A DNA stretch of 64,000 bases from positions 62,001-126,000 of the forward strand of contig DASYQS010000057.1 in assembly GCA_036005185.1 (NCBI GenBank), given 5' to 3'. The notes under the pieces were generated by a model. The model saw nothing but the letters and a program-made list of their open reading frames with translations. It did no database searches and had not been told where the DNA came from. This document shows positions 53,026-61,591 of this stretch, piece by piece. The position numbers and the translations under genes were made by a program. The stretch is from VBAU01 sp036005185. GTDB lineage: Bacteria; Bacteroidota; Bacteroidia; Chitinophagales; Chitinophagaceae. How positions within the stretch are numbered: the first letter of the stretch is position 1; the number at the start of each line of letters is the position of its first letter.

Positions 53026-55002
53026 ATGAACCTAAAAAAAGCATTCTCCCTTCTTTGTTTATTTTTTTCCGGATACCTTTTTGCTCAAAAGCCAGTTCGT
53101 TTAAATTCACCTGATGGCAATATTGTTTTTACACTACAATTGCATGGAGATCTTCCTGTTTATTCTGTTGCGTTTAAGAAAAACATGCTCATTGAAAATT
53201 CATCAATCAATCTTGACATAGAGAGAGAGGGAATGTTGCGAAAGGCTTTCATTGACTGGCCTCCTGTTTTTAAGGAAGTAAATGAAAAATATAAATTGAT
53301 TGTGGGCAAAGCAAGCATTGTCAATAGTCATTACAGACAGGCAATCATTTCCATCAAGGATAAAATCAATAAGAATCTTCAGGTCGACCTTGAAGTAAGG
53401 GTCTTTAATGATGGAGTTGCATTTAGATATTCATTACCAAAACAAAATGGACATTCTTCTTTTACACTGCTCGAGGAGCGAACACAATTTCGTTTTACAG
53501 TTGACCCGATCGTAAAAGCGTTGCTCCTTCCAAGCTTTACTACATCGCATGAAGGACTTTATACCACAGCACCTTTAAGCAAAATAAAAGAGGACACATT
53601 AATGGATATGCCCGCCTTATTTCAATTTCCTCAAAAAATATTTCTGGCGATTACGGAAGCAGCCTTGCTTGATTATGCGGGAATGTATTTAATAAAACAT
53701 AATGGAGTTCTCTGCAGCCAGCTTTCACCCCTGCCCAATCAACCAACAGCTAAAGTAAAAGCCGCTCTTCCGCACAAAAGTCCTTGGCGAGTACTATTAA
53801 TAAGTGACAGAGTAGGGGCATTAATTGAATCAAATATGATCACTAGCTTAAATGAGCCCTCTGCTATCAAAGATGTGAGCTGGTTAAAACCAGGCACCAC
53901 TACCTTTCCCTGGTGGAATGGAACTATTGTTCCGGATAGCATCAAAGGAGGAAATAATTTTGAAACCAATAAATACTATATTGATTTTTGCGCTGCCAAT
54001 AATATAAAATATCACTCGGTGGTAGAATACGGAGGGCATGAATGGTACACCAATGATGGAAAGGATTATCAGCCTGGGAATAACGTGAACGTAACAAAAC
54101 CGGTTGCCGAGTTAGACATGAAGCAGATTTGCGATTATGCAAAGCAAAAAAATGTTGGTGTTCGTGTATGGACACATTGGAAAGCATTGTATCCAAAGCT
54201 GGATACTGCTTTTGCCATATTTGAAAAATGGGGGCTTAGCGGAATGATGGTGGACTTTATGGATAGAGATGATCAGGAAATGGTGAAGATACAAACCGAG
54301 ATCTTAAAAAAAGCAGCCGCTCACCATTTACATATCCAATTTCACGGCGCTTATAAAAACACAGGGCTTAACCGAACTTATCCAAACGAATTTACGAGAG
54401 AAGGAGCGATGAACTATGAATATAATAAATGGGATACTATTATAAACCCTGATGCAGACATTAATATTCCATTTACAAGGATGCTGGCCGGTTCTACCGA
54501 TTATCATTTAGGAGGATTCAGAGCATTGCCATCTTCAAAATTTGTTGTCCAGAATTTTCGCCCTTATGTAATGGGTACTCGCTGCCACATGTTGGCCATG
54601 TATGTAGTTCTTGAAAACTACCTATCCATGGTATGTGACTATCCTGATGCGTATATTGACCAGCCCGGATTTGAGGTCATAAAAAATATTCCAACTACGT
54701 GGGACGAAACCCATGTTCCCGTTGCAGAAGTTGGGGAATATATTTGCATTGCACGTCGCAAAAATGATGGTTGGTATGTAGGTACAATAACAAATAACAA
54801 GGCAAGAGAAATAAATGTAAGCTTTGATTTTTTATCGGATGGAAAATATATGGCTGAGGTTTATAGTGATGCGATTGATGCCGATGAAAATGCAAATCAT
54901 CTCACAAAACAAAAAATAGTTGTAGATCGAAAGACTGCTTTAAAAGTGAAACTAGTTTCTGGAGGCGGCAATATAATCGTACTGAATAAACTTAAAAATT
55001 AA
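53026..55002 (+). CDS. GH97 family glycoside hydrolase
   Basis: A 658-residue periplasmic enzyme (signal SLLCLFFSGYLFAQ). The N-terminal beta-super-sandwich (SPDGNIVFTLQLHGDLPVYS) leads into a TIM barrel with FPWWNGTIVPDS, SVVEYGGHEWYTND, GLSGMMVDFMDRDDQEMVKI and FTREGAMNYEYNKWD, then a C-terminal sandwich. An Asp is present in the VDFMDRDDQ motif, which fits, from memory, the retaining (alpha-galactosidase-type) branch rather than SusB-like inverting alpha-glucosidases. Calcium dependence is usual. It releases alpha-linked monosaccharides from imported oligosaccharides. 3 bp before GH3. Confidence 0.87.
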   Translation: MNLKKAFSLLCLFFSGYLFAQKPVRLNSPDGNIVFTLQLHGDLPVYSVAFKKNMLIENSSINLDIEREGMLRKAFIDWPPVFKEVNEKYKLIVGKASIVNSHYRQAIISIKDKINKNLQVDLEVRVFNDGVAFRYSLPKQNGHSSFTLLEERTQFRFTVDPIVKALLLPSFTTSHEGLYTTAPLSKIKEDTLMDMPALFQFPQKIFLAITEAALLDYAGMYLIKHNGVLCSQLSPLPNQPTAKVKAALPHKSPWRVLLISDRVGALIESNMITSLNEPSAIKDVSWLKPGTTTFPWWNGTIVPDSIKGGNNFETNKYYIDFCAANNIKYHSVVEYGGHEWYTNDGKDYQPGNNVNVTKPVAELDMKQICDYAKQKNVGVRVWTHWKALYPKLDTAFAIFEKWGLSGMMVDFMDRDDQEMVKIQTEILKKAAAHHLHIQFHGAYKNTGLNRTYPNEFTREGAMNYEYNKWDTIINPDADINIPFTRMLAGSTDYHLGGFRALPSSKFVVQNFRPYVMGTRCHMLAMYVVLENYLSMVCDYPDAYIDQPGFEVIKNIPTTWDETHVPVAEVGEYICIARRKNDGWYVGTITNNKAREINVSFDFLSDGKYMAEVYSDAIDADENANHLTKQKIVVDRKTALKVKLVSGGGNIIVLNKLKN

Positions 55003-55005
55003 AAA

Positions 55006-57297
55006 ATGTACAGGAAAACCAACTTCTTAATTGTTGCAGCTGTTATGTTGACACATTTTGTAGCAGCGCAGCCTCAAGAAGCAAAAATGAAATCATTTGT
55101 TGATGCGTTAATAAAAAAGATGACGCTGCAAGAAAAGATCGGGCAATTAAATTTATTAACACCAGGCGGTGGAATAGCAACCGGTGCGGTTGTAAGTAAA
55201 GATGTGGAATCAAAAATAAAAGCCGGAAATGTAGGAGGGTTGTTTGGAGTGATTGGTGTAGAGAAAATAAGACAAGCTCAGGAACTTGCCTTGAACAACA
55301 GTCGGTTAAAAATTCCTTTGCTTTTCGGATCGGATGTGATTCATGGATACAAAACAACTTATCCAATACCATTGGGCATGGCATGCAGTTGGGATACAGC
55401 CATGATTGAGCGAGCCGCAAAAATGGCGGCAATAGAAGCAACTGCCGACGGATTATGCTGGGTATTTTCACCAATGGTGGATATTGCTCGTGATCCTCGT
55501 TGGGGAAGAGTTGCAGAAGGCGCCGGTGAAGATCCTTTTTTGGGTTCTCAAATTTCGAAAGTCATGGTGAAAGGATATCAGGGAAACGATCTTGCTGCCA
55601 ACAATACGTTAATGGCTTGCGTAAAACATTTTGCTTTGTATGGTGCAGCTGAAGCGGGAAGAGATTACAATACCGTTGACATGAGCCGCATCAAAATGTA
55701 TGAATATTATTTGCCTCCTTATAAAGCGGCTGTTGATGCAGGCACGGGAAGTGTGATGAGCTCTTTTAATGAAATTGATGGCATTCCTGCAACGGGAAAT
55801 AAATGGCTGCTCACTGATCTGTTGCGCAAGCAATGGGGCTTTAAAGGTTTTGTTGTTTCCGATTATACAGCGGTGAATGAAATGATCGCACACGGAATGG
55901 GCGATCTGCAAAAAGTTTCAGCACTTGCCTTAAATGCCGGCCTTGATATGGACATGGTAGGTGAAGGGTTTTTGACTACCTTAAAAAAATCGTTGGCAGA
56001 AGGAAAGGTTACTCAAAAACAAATTGATGATGCTTGCAGAAGAATTTTGGAAGCAAAATATAAGTTGGGTTTGTTTGAAGATCCTTATCGTTATTGCAAT
56101 AAGGAAAGGGCAGCTAAAGAAGTTTTATCTGCAGATAAAAGAACAGCAGCTCGTGAATTTGCCGAGCATAGTTTTGTGTTGCTTAAAAACGCGAATCAAA
56201 TTTTGCCTTTGAACAAGTCTGGCACGATTGCATTGATTGGCCCTCTTGCAAATGATAAAAATAATATGCTTGGTACCTGGGCAGTGTCTGGCGATCCGCA
56301 GCTTTCCATCCCCGTTTTAGAAGGCATGAAAAAAATAGGCGGTAGTGGAGTAAATATTTTATATGCTAAGGGAGCAAATATTACCAATGATCCCGAGTTC
56401 GCAAAAAAAATAAATCTGTTTGGCGAACGGACCAATATTGATACAACACGATCGCCACAGGTACTGATTGACGAGGCATTGGAAGTTGCGAACAGATCAG
56501 ATGTGATAGTAGCTGTGCTTGGTGAAGCTTCCGAAATGAGTGGTGAAGCGTCAAGTCGTTCTGATATAAGCTTGCCCAAAAGCCAGCAGAATTTATTGAA
56601 CGCATTGCTCGCAACAAGAAAGCCAATTGTGCTTGTGTTGATGAGCGGCAGGCCGTTAACATTAACAACAGAAGTTGATTATGTGAGCGCTGTTTTGCAA
56701 ACTTGGTTTGCGGGGCACGAGGCTGGCAATGCCATTGCCGATGTTTTATTTGGCAATTACAATCCTTCAGGAAAACTCACGATGACATTTCCAAGAAGCG
56801 TAGGGCAGATACCGATTTATTATAACCGCAAAAATACCGGTCGGCCAGCTGCAAGAGATTTTCAAAAATTTCAATCCAATTATCTTGATATTTCGAATGA
56901 TCCGCTTTATCCTTTTGGTTATGGATTGAGCTATACCAGTTTTGATTACAGCAATATACAGTTGAGTGATACAACGGCAAGAGGAAATCAATCTATTAGG
57001 GCTACTGTTACCGTTACCAATAAAGGCAATTATGATGGAGAAGAAGTAGTGCAGCTTTATATTTTTGATCCTGTGGCTTCCGTTACCCAGCCGCTTAGAA
57101 AGTTAAAAGGCTTTCAAAAAATATTTTTGAAAAAGGGCGAATCCAAGGCTGTGACATTTAACGTTACTACAAACGATCTTAAATTTTATAATAGCGACTT
57201 AAAGTATGATTGGGAGCCTGGTGAATTTGTGATCATGATCGGTGGAAATTCTAGAGATGTAAAATCGGCAAAGGTGAATTGGACGAAAACCCCATAA
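55006..57297 (+). CDS. GH3 family beta-glucosidase (BglX-like)
   Basis: A 763-residue periplasmic enzyme (signal NFLIVAAVMLTHFVAAQ). The GH3 N domain has MTLQEKIGQLNLL, DVIHGYKTTYPIPLG, DPRWGRVAEGAGEDPFLG, the KHF motif (CVKHFALYG) and the catalytic nucleophile Asp286 in GFVVSDYTAVNEM. The GH3 C domain follows (~390-600: LGEASEMSGEASSRSDI) and an Fn3-like domain ends the protein. The architecture matches BglX, which hydrolyses beta-glucooligosaccharides; with GH144 nearby, sophoro-oligosaccharides are a plausible substrate. The last codons run into a repeat-like sequence at 57289-57320. Confidence 0.9.
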   Translation: MYRKTNFLIVAAVMLTHFVAAQPQEAKMKSFVDALIKKMTLQEKIGQLNLLTPGGGIATGAVVSKDVESKIKAGNVGGLFGVIGVEKIRQAQELALNNSRLKIPLLFGSDVIHGYKTTYPIPLGMACSWDTAMIERAAKMAAIEATADGLCWVFSPMVDIARDPRWGRVAEGAGEDPFLGSQISKVMVKGYQGNDLAANNTLMACVKHFALYGAAEAGRDYNTVDMSRIKMYEYYLPPYKAAVDAGTGSVMSSFNEIDGIPATGNKWLLTDLLRKQWGFKGFVVSDYTAVNEMIAHGMGDLQKVSALALNAGLDMDMVGEGFLTTLKKSLAEGKVTQKQIDDACRRILEAKYKLGLFEDPYRYCNKERAAKEVLSADKRTAAREFAEHSFVLLKNANQILPLNKSGTIALIGPLANDKNNMLGTWAVSGDPQLSIPVLEGMKKIGGSGVNILYAKGANITNDPEFAKKINLFGERTNIDTTRSPQVLIDEALEVANRSDVIVAVLGEASEMSGEASSRSDISLPKSQQNLLNALLATRKPIVLVLMSGRPLTLTTEVDYVSAVLQTWFAGHEAGNAIADVLFGNYNPSGKLTMTFPRSVGQIPIYYNRKNTGRPAARDFQKFQSNYLDISNDPLYPFGYGLSYTSFDYSNIQLSDTTARGNQSIRATVTVTNKGNYDGEEVVQLYIFDPVASVTQPLRKLKGFQKIFLKKGESKAVTFNVTTNDLKFYNSDLKYDWEPGEFVIMIGGNSRDVKSAKVNWTKTP

Positions 57298-57320
57298 ATT
57301 CCCTAAAGGGAGACTTGGCG
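57289..57320. repeat. repeat-like CCCTAAAGGGA element overlapping the end of the GH3 gene
   Basis: The sequence around TCCCTAAAGGGA (57300-57311), preceded by CCCCATAAAT, resembles dispersed short repeats in Bacteroidota genomes (from memory). It supplies the final Thr-Pro and stop codon of the GH3 gene. Hairpin arms are only 4-5 bp. Confidence 0.3.
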
Positions 57321-57369
57321 GCACCATCGCTTTTAGACTAGCTTCGTTTTTTAAAAATCATGAAAACAT

Positions 57370-57713
57370 GGGCTATATTCAACCCCTTCGGGGTTGATAC
57401 TTTTCTATCTATTCAATTACCCTAATTGCATCAGTGTTATTCATAGTAAAGCCCTCCGGGCTTTTTTACTTTCGCTAAAACAGCTTGAAGCGCTAAAGTC
57501 CGAAGGACTTTAATCAGAATAATGAACGAGTGCAATTCAACGGAAAAACGGAAAAACAAAAAGGAGTTAGTGATGGTAAAACCTTTCGAGTCCTTTTCAT
57601 GGTAACTAATATTTCGACGTGCTAAAAGTCCGAAGGACTTTAATCTGAATAACCGTGAGTGTAACTCACAACAACAAGAACCTAATGCTACTCCAACCCC
57701 GAAGGGGTTGAAT
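57370..57713. repeat. left hairpin array flanking the transposase remnant (order A-B-C-C-D)
   Basis: Five compact hairpins in order: A CAACCCCTTCGGGGTTG (57380-57396), B AAAGCCCTCCGGGCTTT (57448-57464), C AAAGTCCGAAGGACTTT (57495-57511), C again (57625-57641) with a second small hairpin GTGAGT-GTA-ACTCAC (57655-57669), and D CAACCCCGAAGGGGTTG (57694-57710). A 28-bp stretch around A and a 26-bp stretch before B are identical in the right-hand array. This fits REP-like sequences associated with a RAYT-type transposase. No gene is seen inside it. Confidence 0.75.
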
Positions 57714-57724
57714 TTTAAGTTCAC

Positions 57725-58170
57725 TCATAGCAAATACTTCTCATCGAATTCAATTCCGTTTTCAGTTAGCAGTCGCTTAAGCTCATTATGAAATGTTTCT
57801 TTGCTATGATGTTCTTTTTGTTTTTTCACTTAATTGATGATCATATCTTTTTCTCTGATTGAATAAGTGAATGTACCGTATCCTTCCTGCCAACCTTCAA
57901 ACTTTGGAAATTTGCCACTTGCTTTCATCCATATGCTGCTAGCAACTTTTATATCTTTGATATAATCAGATAGAGAAAGGGTTGGTGAAGGTCTGAAAAA
58001 ATGTGAATGTGACCTTCTACGCCGTTAATACGGTAGAGTTTGCAGTTTTTGTTTTTGATGATCCCCGAAATATATTGGTATAACTTCCTGCAATTTGTTT
58101 CATCAATCGTTGGCTTTCGACGCTTTGTACCAAAAACGATCTGGTAAAGGATTTGACGGTAGTTACCCAT
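57725..58170 (-). pseudogene. IS200/RAYT-like Y1 transposase, inactivated
   Basis: The first 73 codons read NYRQILYQIVFGTKRRKPTI and the HUH-type motif EGHIHIF. After DLH a single-base deletion shifts the frame; the next frame resumes with LSDYIKDIKVASSIWMKASG, KFEGWQEGYGTFTYS and REKDMIIN. There a TAA replaces the Tyr codon of the Y-x-x-x-Q motif, followed by VKKQKEHH and a normal C-terminus ending EFDEKYLL at 57725. So a ~148-residue Y1 transposase is broken twice, once at the presumed catalytic Tyr. It lies between two hairpin arrays. Its own activity is lost, but it could be mobilised in trans. Confidence 0.8.
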
Positions 58171-58215
58171 AATTTTGTTTTGGTTGCTCTCGAAAGTTAT
58201 AAATTATTTTTTGTT

Positions 58216-58428
58216 GGGCTATATTCAACCCCTTCGGGGTTGAGGTGTACTCATTTCATATAGTTCCACTGATTACATCAGTGTTATTCATAGTAAAGCC
58301 CGTAGGGCTTTACACTGGTGGTTAAAATTAAAATGTCAAACAAAGTCCGAAGGACTTTAACTCGAATAACCGCGAGTGCAACTCACGCAAGTAGCCAAAG
58401 CGAATACATAACCCTGAAAGGGTTGAAT
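58216..58428. repeat. right hairpin array flanking the transposase remnant (order A-B-C-D)
   Basis: Hairpins in the same order and orientation as the left array: A (58226-58242, identical), B AAAGCCCGTAGGGCTTT (58295-58311), C (58342-58358, identical) followed by an imperfect CGAGT/ACTCACG repeat, and D AACCCTGAAAGGGTT (58410-58424). Loops differ between B copies while the arms are kept, which suggests selection on pairing. It lies 46 bp upstream of the transposase start. Confidence 0.75.
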
Positions 58429-58484
58429 ATGTAAAAGTTTTTCGAACTTGCCGCATAGAATTACAGAACGCTGAAGTGTGCGAC

Positions 58485-58506
58485 GCCTGCCTACCGGCAG
58501 GCAGGC
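58485..58506. repeat. GCCTGCC/GGCAGGC palindrome upstream of the second GH3
   Basis: Arms GCCTGCC (58485-58491) and GGCAGGC (58496-58502) with loop TACC, then an extra AGGC. The arms are the same as those at 50276-50293. It is 47 bp before the GH3 start. Confidence 0.65.
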
Positions 58507-58552
58507 AAGAAAAGTTGAATAGTAATTAAAAGCTGGTTACATAATTCAAAAT

Positions 58553-60805
58553 ATGATAAAAAAAATTCTCAGTCTATTTGTATTGCTAATAGCTACTGCT
58601 CAGTTTTTTGTTTGTGCTGCGCAAAACCAGCCCCGAAATAATCGGGTGAAAACAATTGATCAAAAAGTTGATTCAGTATTGAAATTGATGACACTGGATG
58701 AAAAGATTGGTCAGATGAACCAATACAATGGTGATTGGGACGCAACGGGCCCCATAACAAAAGATGGAGATAAACAAAATCAGATAAGGAAAGGAATGCT
58801 GGGATCGATGTTAAACGTAACTGGTGTTGATCATACACGGCAATTACAGGAAATAGCAATGGAGTCGAGATTAAAAATTCCACTGTTATTTGGCCAAGAT
58901 ATTATTCACGGCTACCGAACCATTTTTCCGATTCCTCTTGCGGAAGCTTCAAGTTGGGATACCGTGGCTATTCGGCTTTCAGCAAGGATTGCTGCAACCG
59001 AGGCAGCAGCAGCAGGTGTACACTGGACCTTTGCGCCGATGGTAGATATTGCCCGCGATCCGCGATGGGGAAGAGTAATGGAAGGCGCCGGTGAAGATCC
59101 TTATTTAGGATCGTTGATCGCGGCGGCGAGAGTAAAAGGTTTTCAAGGAAAAGGCTTGGGAAATGTGGACGCGTTGATGGCTTGCGCCAAACATTTTGCA
59201 GCTTATGGAGCTGCTATTGGGGGCCGCGATTATAATTCCGTTGACATGAGTGAAAGAACATTATGGGAAATTTATCTTCCGCCATTTAAAGCTGCCGCAG
59301 AGGCAGGTGCAGCTACTTTTATGAATTCGTTCAATGATCTGAATGGAATACCTGCAAGCGGAAATAAATATTTGCAAAGAGATATTTTGAAAGGCAAATG
59401 GAATTTCAAGGGTTTTGTGGTGAGCGATTGGGGTTCGATCGGTGAAATGATCAATCATGGTTTTGCGAAAGATAGTTATGAAGCGGCATTGGAAGCAGTT
59501 GCTGCAGGCAGTGATATGGATATGGAAAGCCGCAGTTACATTAACAATTTATCAAAGCTGGCGAAACAAGGAAAAGTAAAAATGCAATTAATAGATGATG
59601 CGGTGAGAAGAATTTTGCGAAAAAAATTTGAGCTGGGTTTATTTGACGATCCATTCAAATTCTGTAATAAAGAAAGAGAACAACAGCAATGGAATAATGC
59701 TGAAAATCTAAAAGCAGAAAAACTGATTGCAGAAAAGAGCATCGTGTTACTAAAGAACGAAAATCAGTTACTGCCTTTTTCAAAAAATATAAAAACGATT
59801 GCATTGATTGGGCCCTTTATAAAAGGTGTAAGAGATAATCTTGGCTTCTGGTCCTACTCTTGGCCTGATGATTCTGCTCGAATTATTACTCAGTGGCAAG
59901 GAATACAAAACAAGATCGGTACAAATGCAAAGCTGTTATATGCAAAAGGATGCGGGATCAATGATAGTTCGCAAGCAGGGTTTGCAGAAGCTGTTGAGAT
60001 GGCCCGGCAGGCGGATGTGGTGATCATGAGTGTAGGCGAAGCCAGTGATATGAGTGGTGAAGCCAAAAGCAGAAGCAATATTCATTTGCCTGGTGTGCAG
60101 GAAGAATTGATCAAAGCGGTGCATGCAACCGGCAAGCCGGTTGTTGTGATGATCAATGCAGGAAGACCGCTGATCTTTAACTGGACAGCGGATAATGTAC
60201 AGGCTATTTTATATACCTGGTGGTTGGGAACAGAAGCAGGAAATGCAATTGCTGATGTGTTGTTTGGTGATTACAATCCTTCAGCAAAACTGCCAATAAG
60301 TTTTCCAAGAGCAGAAGGGCAAATTCCTATTTATTACAACTATTACAGCACAGGGCGTCCTGCTACCAGCGATAGTGACCGGTTTTATCGGTCAGCCTAT
60401 ATTGATCTGTCTATTTATCCAAAATTTCCGTTTGGATTTGGATTGAGCTATACAAACTTTAATTACAGTGATATTCAGTTGAGCAGTTCAGTAATGAAAG
60501 CGGGTCAAACTATTAAAGCAACGGTTACGGTAACGAATGCCGGAAACTATGATGGTGAAGAGACTGTGCAGCTTTATATTCAGGACCTCGTTGGTTCAGT
60601 AATAAGACCGGTTAAAGAACTGAAAGATTTTAAAAAAGTATTTTTAAAAAAAGGCGAAAGCAAACAAGTAAATTTTACAATTGATATAAATAAACTTAAA
60701 TTTTACAATGCTGAGTTGAAGTATGCGGCGGAGTCCGGGGATTTTAAAGTTTATATCGGCGGCAATTCAAGGGATGTGAAGCAAGCAAGCTTTGCGCTGC
60801 AATAG
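58553..60805 (+). CDS. GH3 family beta-glucosidase (second copy)
   Basis: A 750-residue periplasmic enzyme (signal LSLFVLLIATAQFFVCAAQ). It contains MTLDEKIGQMNQYNGDWDA, DIIHGYRTIFPIPLAEAS, DPRWGRVMEGAGEDPYLG, CAKHFAAYG and nucleophile Asp292 in GFVVSDWGSIGEM, the GH3 C domain with GEASDMSGEAKSRSNI, and a C-terminal Fn3-like domain. It is collinear with the GH3 at 55006 but clearly diverged, indicating an old duplication or separate origin. It is separated from the main run by the repeat region, so it probably has its own promoter, which could lie in the hairpin array. Confidence 0.9.
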   Translation: MIKKILSLFVLLIATAQFFVCAAQNQPRNNRVKTIDQKVDSVLKLMTLDEKIGQMNQYNGDWDATGPITKDGDKQNQIRKGMLGSMLNVTGVDHTRQLQEIAMESRLKIPLLFGQDIIHGYRTIFPIPLAEASSWDTVAIRLSARIAATEAAAAGVHWTFAPMVDIARDPRWGRVMEGAGEDPYLGSLIAAARVKGFQGKGLGNVDALMACAKHFAAYGAAIGGRDYNSVDMSERTLWEIYLPPFKAAAEAGAATFMNSFNDLNGIPASGNKYLQRDILKGKWNFKGFVVSDWGSIGEMINHGFAKDSYEAALEAVAAGSDMDMESRSYINNLSKLAKQGKVKMQLIDDAVRRILRKKFELGLFDDPFKFCNKEREQQQWNNAENLKAEKLIAEKSIVLLKNENQLLPFSKNIKTIALIGPFIKGVRDNLGFWSYSWPDDSARIITQWQGIQNKIGTNAKLLYAKGCGINDSSQAGFAEAVEMARQADVVIMSVGEASDMSGEAKSRSNIHLPGVQEELIKAVHATGKPVVVMINAGRPLIFNWTADNVQAILYTWWLGTEAGNAIADVLFGDYNPSAKLPISFPRAEGQIPIYYNYYSTGRPATSDSDRFYRSAYIDLSIYPKFPFGFGLSYTNFNYSDIQLSSSVMKAGQTIKATVTVTNAGNYDGEETVQLYIQDLVGSVIRPVKELKDFKKVFLKKGESKQVNFTIDINKLKFYNAELKYAAESGDFKVYIGGNSRDVKQASFALQ

Positions 60806-60860
60806 CCAATGGACACGGCAATATTTTTGATGCAATATGTGCAGACAATAATAATGAACA

Positions 60861-61541
60861 ATGAAAAAGTTTATTCGCGAAGTTATTGCTGAAATTGAAA
60901 TAAAGACCTTGCTGGTTTCATTGTTGTTCATCATTTCTATTTTTATATTTGGATTTCTGGCCCATGAAATAGTGAGTAGAGATGAAAATTCTTTTGATGA
61001 TCGTGCTTTTGCTTTTTTCAAATTGCATACTACGGAAAGCTTCATTGATGTAATGAGGGTGCTAACTTTTTTTGGTTCCACTTATTTTATTATTCCTGCT
61101 TACATCATTCTCATTATTTTTTTATGGTTTATTCGCAAACGCAGCGATGCCATCAACGTAGCTATTGTGGCTGCCAGCAGCACCTTGCTGATGCTGGGAT
61201 TAAAACAATTTTTTCATCGTCAGCGGCCTGAGCTTCCTTTGCTGAAAGAGCTTACTAATTTTAGTTTTCCCAGTGGTCACGCCTTGTCTTCTTTTATTTT
61301 TTGCAGTGTGCTGATCTATCTGATCGATAAAGGAAAGGTGAATATAAAATGGAAATGGTTCTTTTCTGTTTTATTGATTTTATTTTCCATCAGCATCGGC
61401 ATTAGCCGTATTGTTTTACGTTACCATTATGCAACAGATGTTCTTGCCGGCTTTTGCCTGGGTTTTGCCTGGGTAATTTTTTCATTGTGGCTGGAAAGAA
61501 AATTAACACCACGACGTGTAGAGCTGCGATTGGATGCATGA
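60861..61541 (+). CDS. PAP2 family membrane phosphatase
   Basis: A 226-residue inner-membrane protein with about five or six helices. The three PAP2 signature motifs are all present: KQFFHRQRP (KxxxxxxRP, ~residue 112), FPSGHALSS (PSGH, ~130) and SRIVLRYHYATD (SRxxxxxHxxxD, ~177). Such enzymes dephosphorylate lipid phosphates such as phosphatidic acid or undecaprenyl diphosphate; recycling of the lipid carrier is possible but not proven. No clear operon link to the GH3 gene 55 bp upstream. Confidence 0.85.
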   Translation: MKKFIREVIAEIEIKTLLVSLLFIISIFIFGFLAHEIVSRDENSFDDRAFAFFKLHTTESFIDVMRVLTFFGSTYFIIPAYIILIIFLWFIRKRSDAINVAIVAASSTLLMLGLKQFFHRQRPELPLLKELTNFSFPSGHALSSFIFCSVLIYLIDKGKVNIKWKWFFSVLLILFSISIGISRIVLRYHYATDVLAGFCLGFAWVIFSLWLERKLTPRRVELRLDA

Positions 61542-61570
61542 TTTATTCCGGCAGTTTTACTGTAGTTTTG
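61542..61570 (+). promoter_or_regulatory. possible promoter for tRNA-Arg
   Basis: TAGTTTTG (61563-61570) matches the Bacteroidota -7 consensus TAnnTTTG exactly; TTTA at 61542-61545, 17 bp upstream, could be the -33 box. This would start transcription about 40 bases before the tRNA. Confidence 0.4.
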
Positions 61571-61591
61571 CCGCAACCGGTTTCAGAGAAT

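Noticed and set aside
55043..55474. 143-codon minus-strand open frame opposite the GH3 gene
   Set aside because: Leu/His-rich antisense translation of a well-supported GH3 domain; no independent evidence.
57437..57724. 95-codon minus-strand open frame in the hairpin array
   Set aside because: It runs across the palindromes and the end of the transposase remnant; composition is repeat-driven and no family is recognised.
57370..58428. CRISPR array
   Set aside because: The repeats are different hairpins with irregular spacing, not one repeat with uniform spacers, and no cas genes are present.
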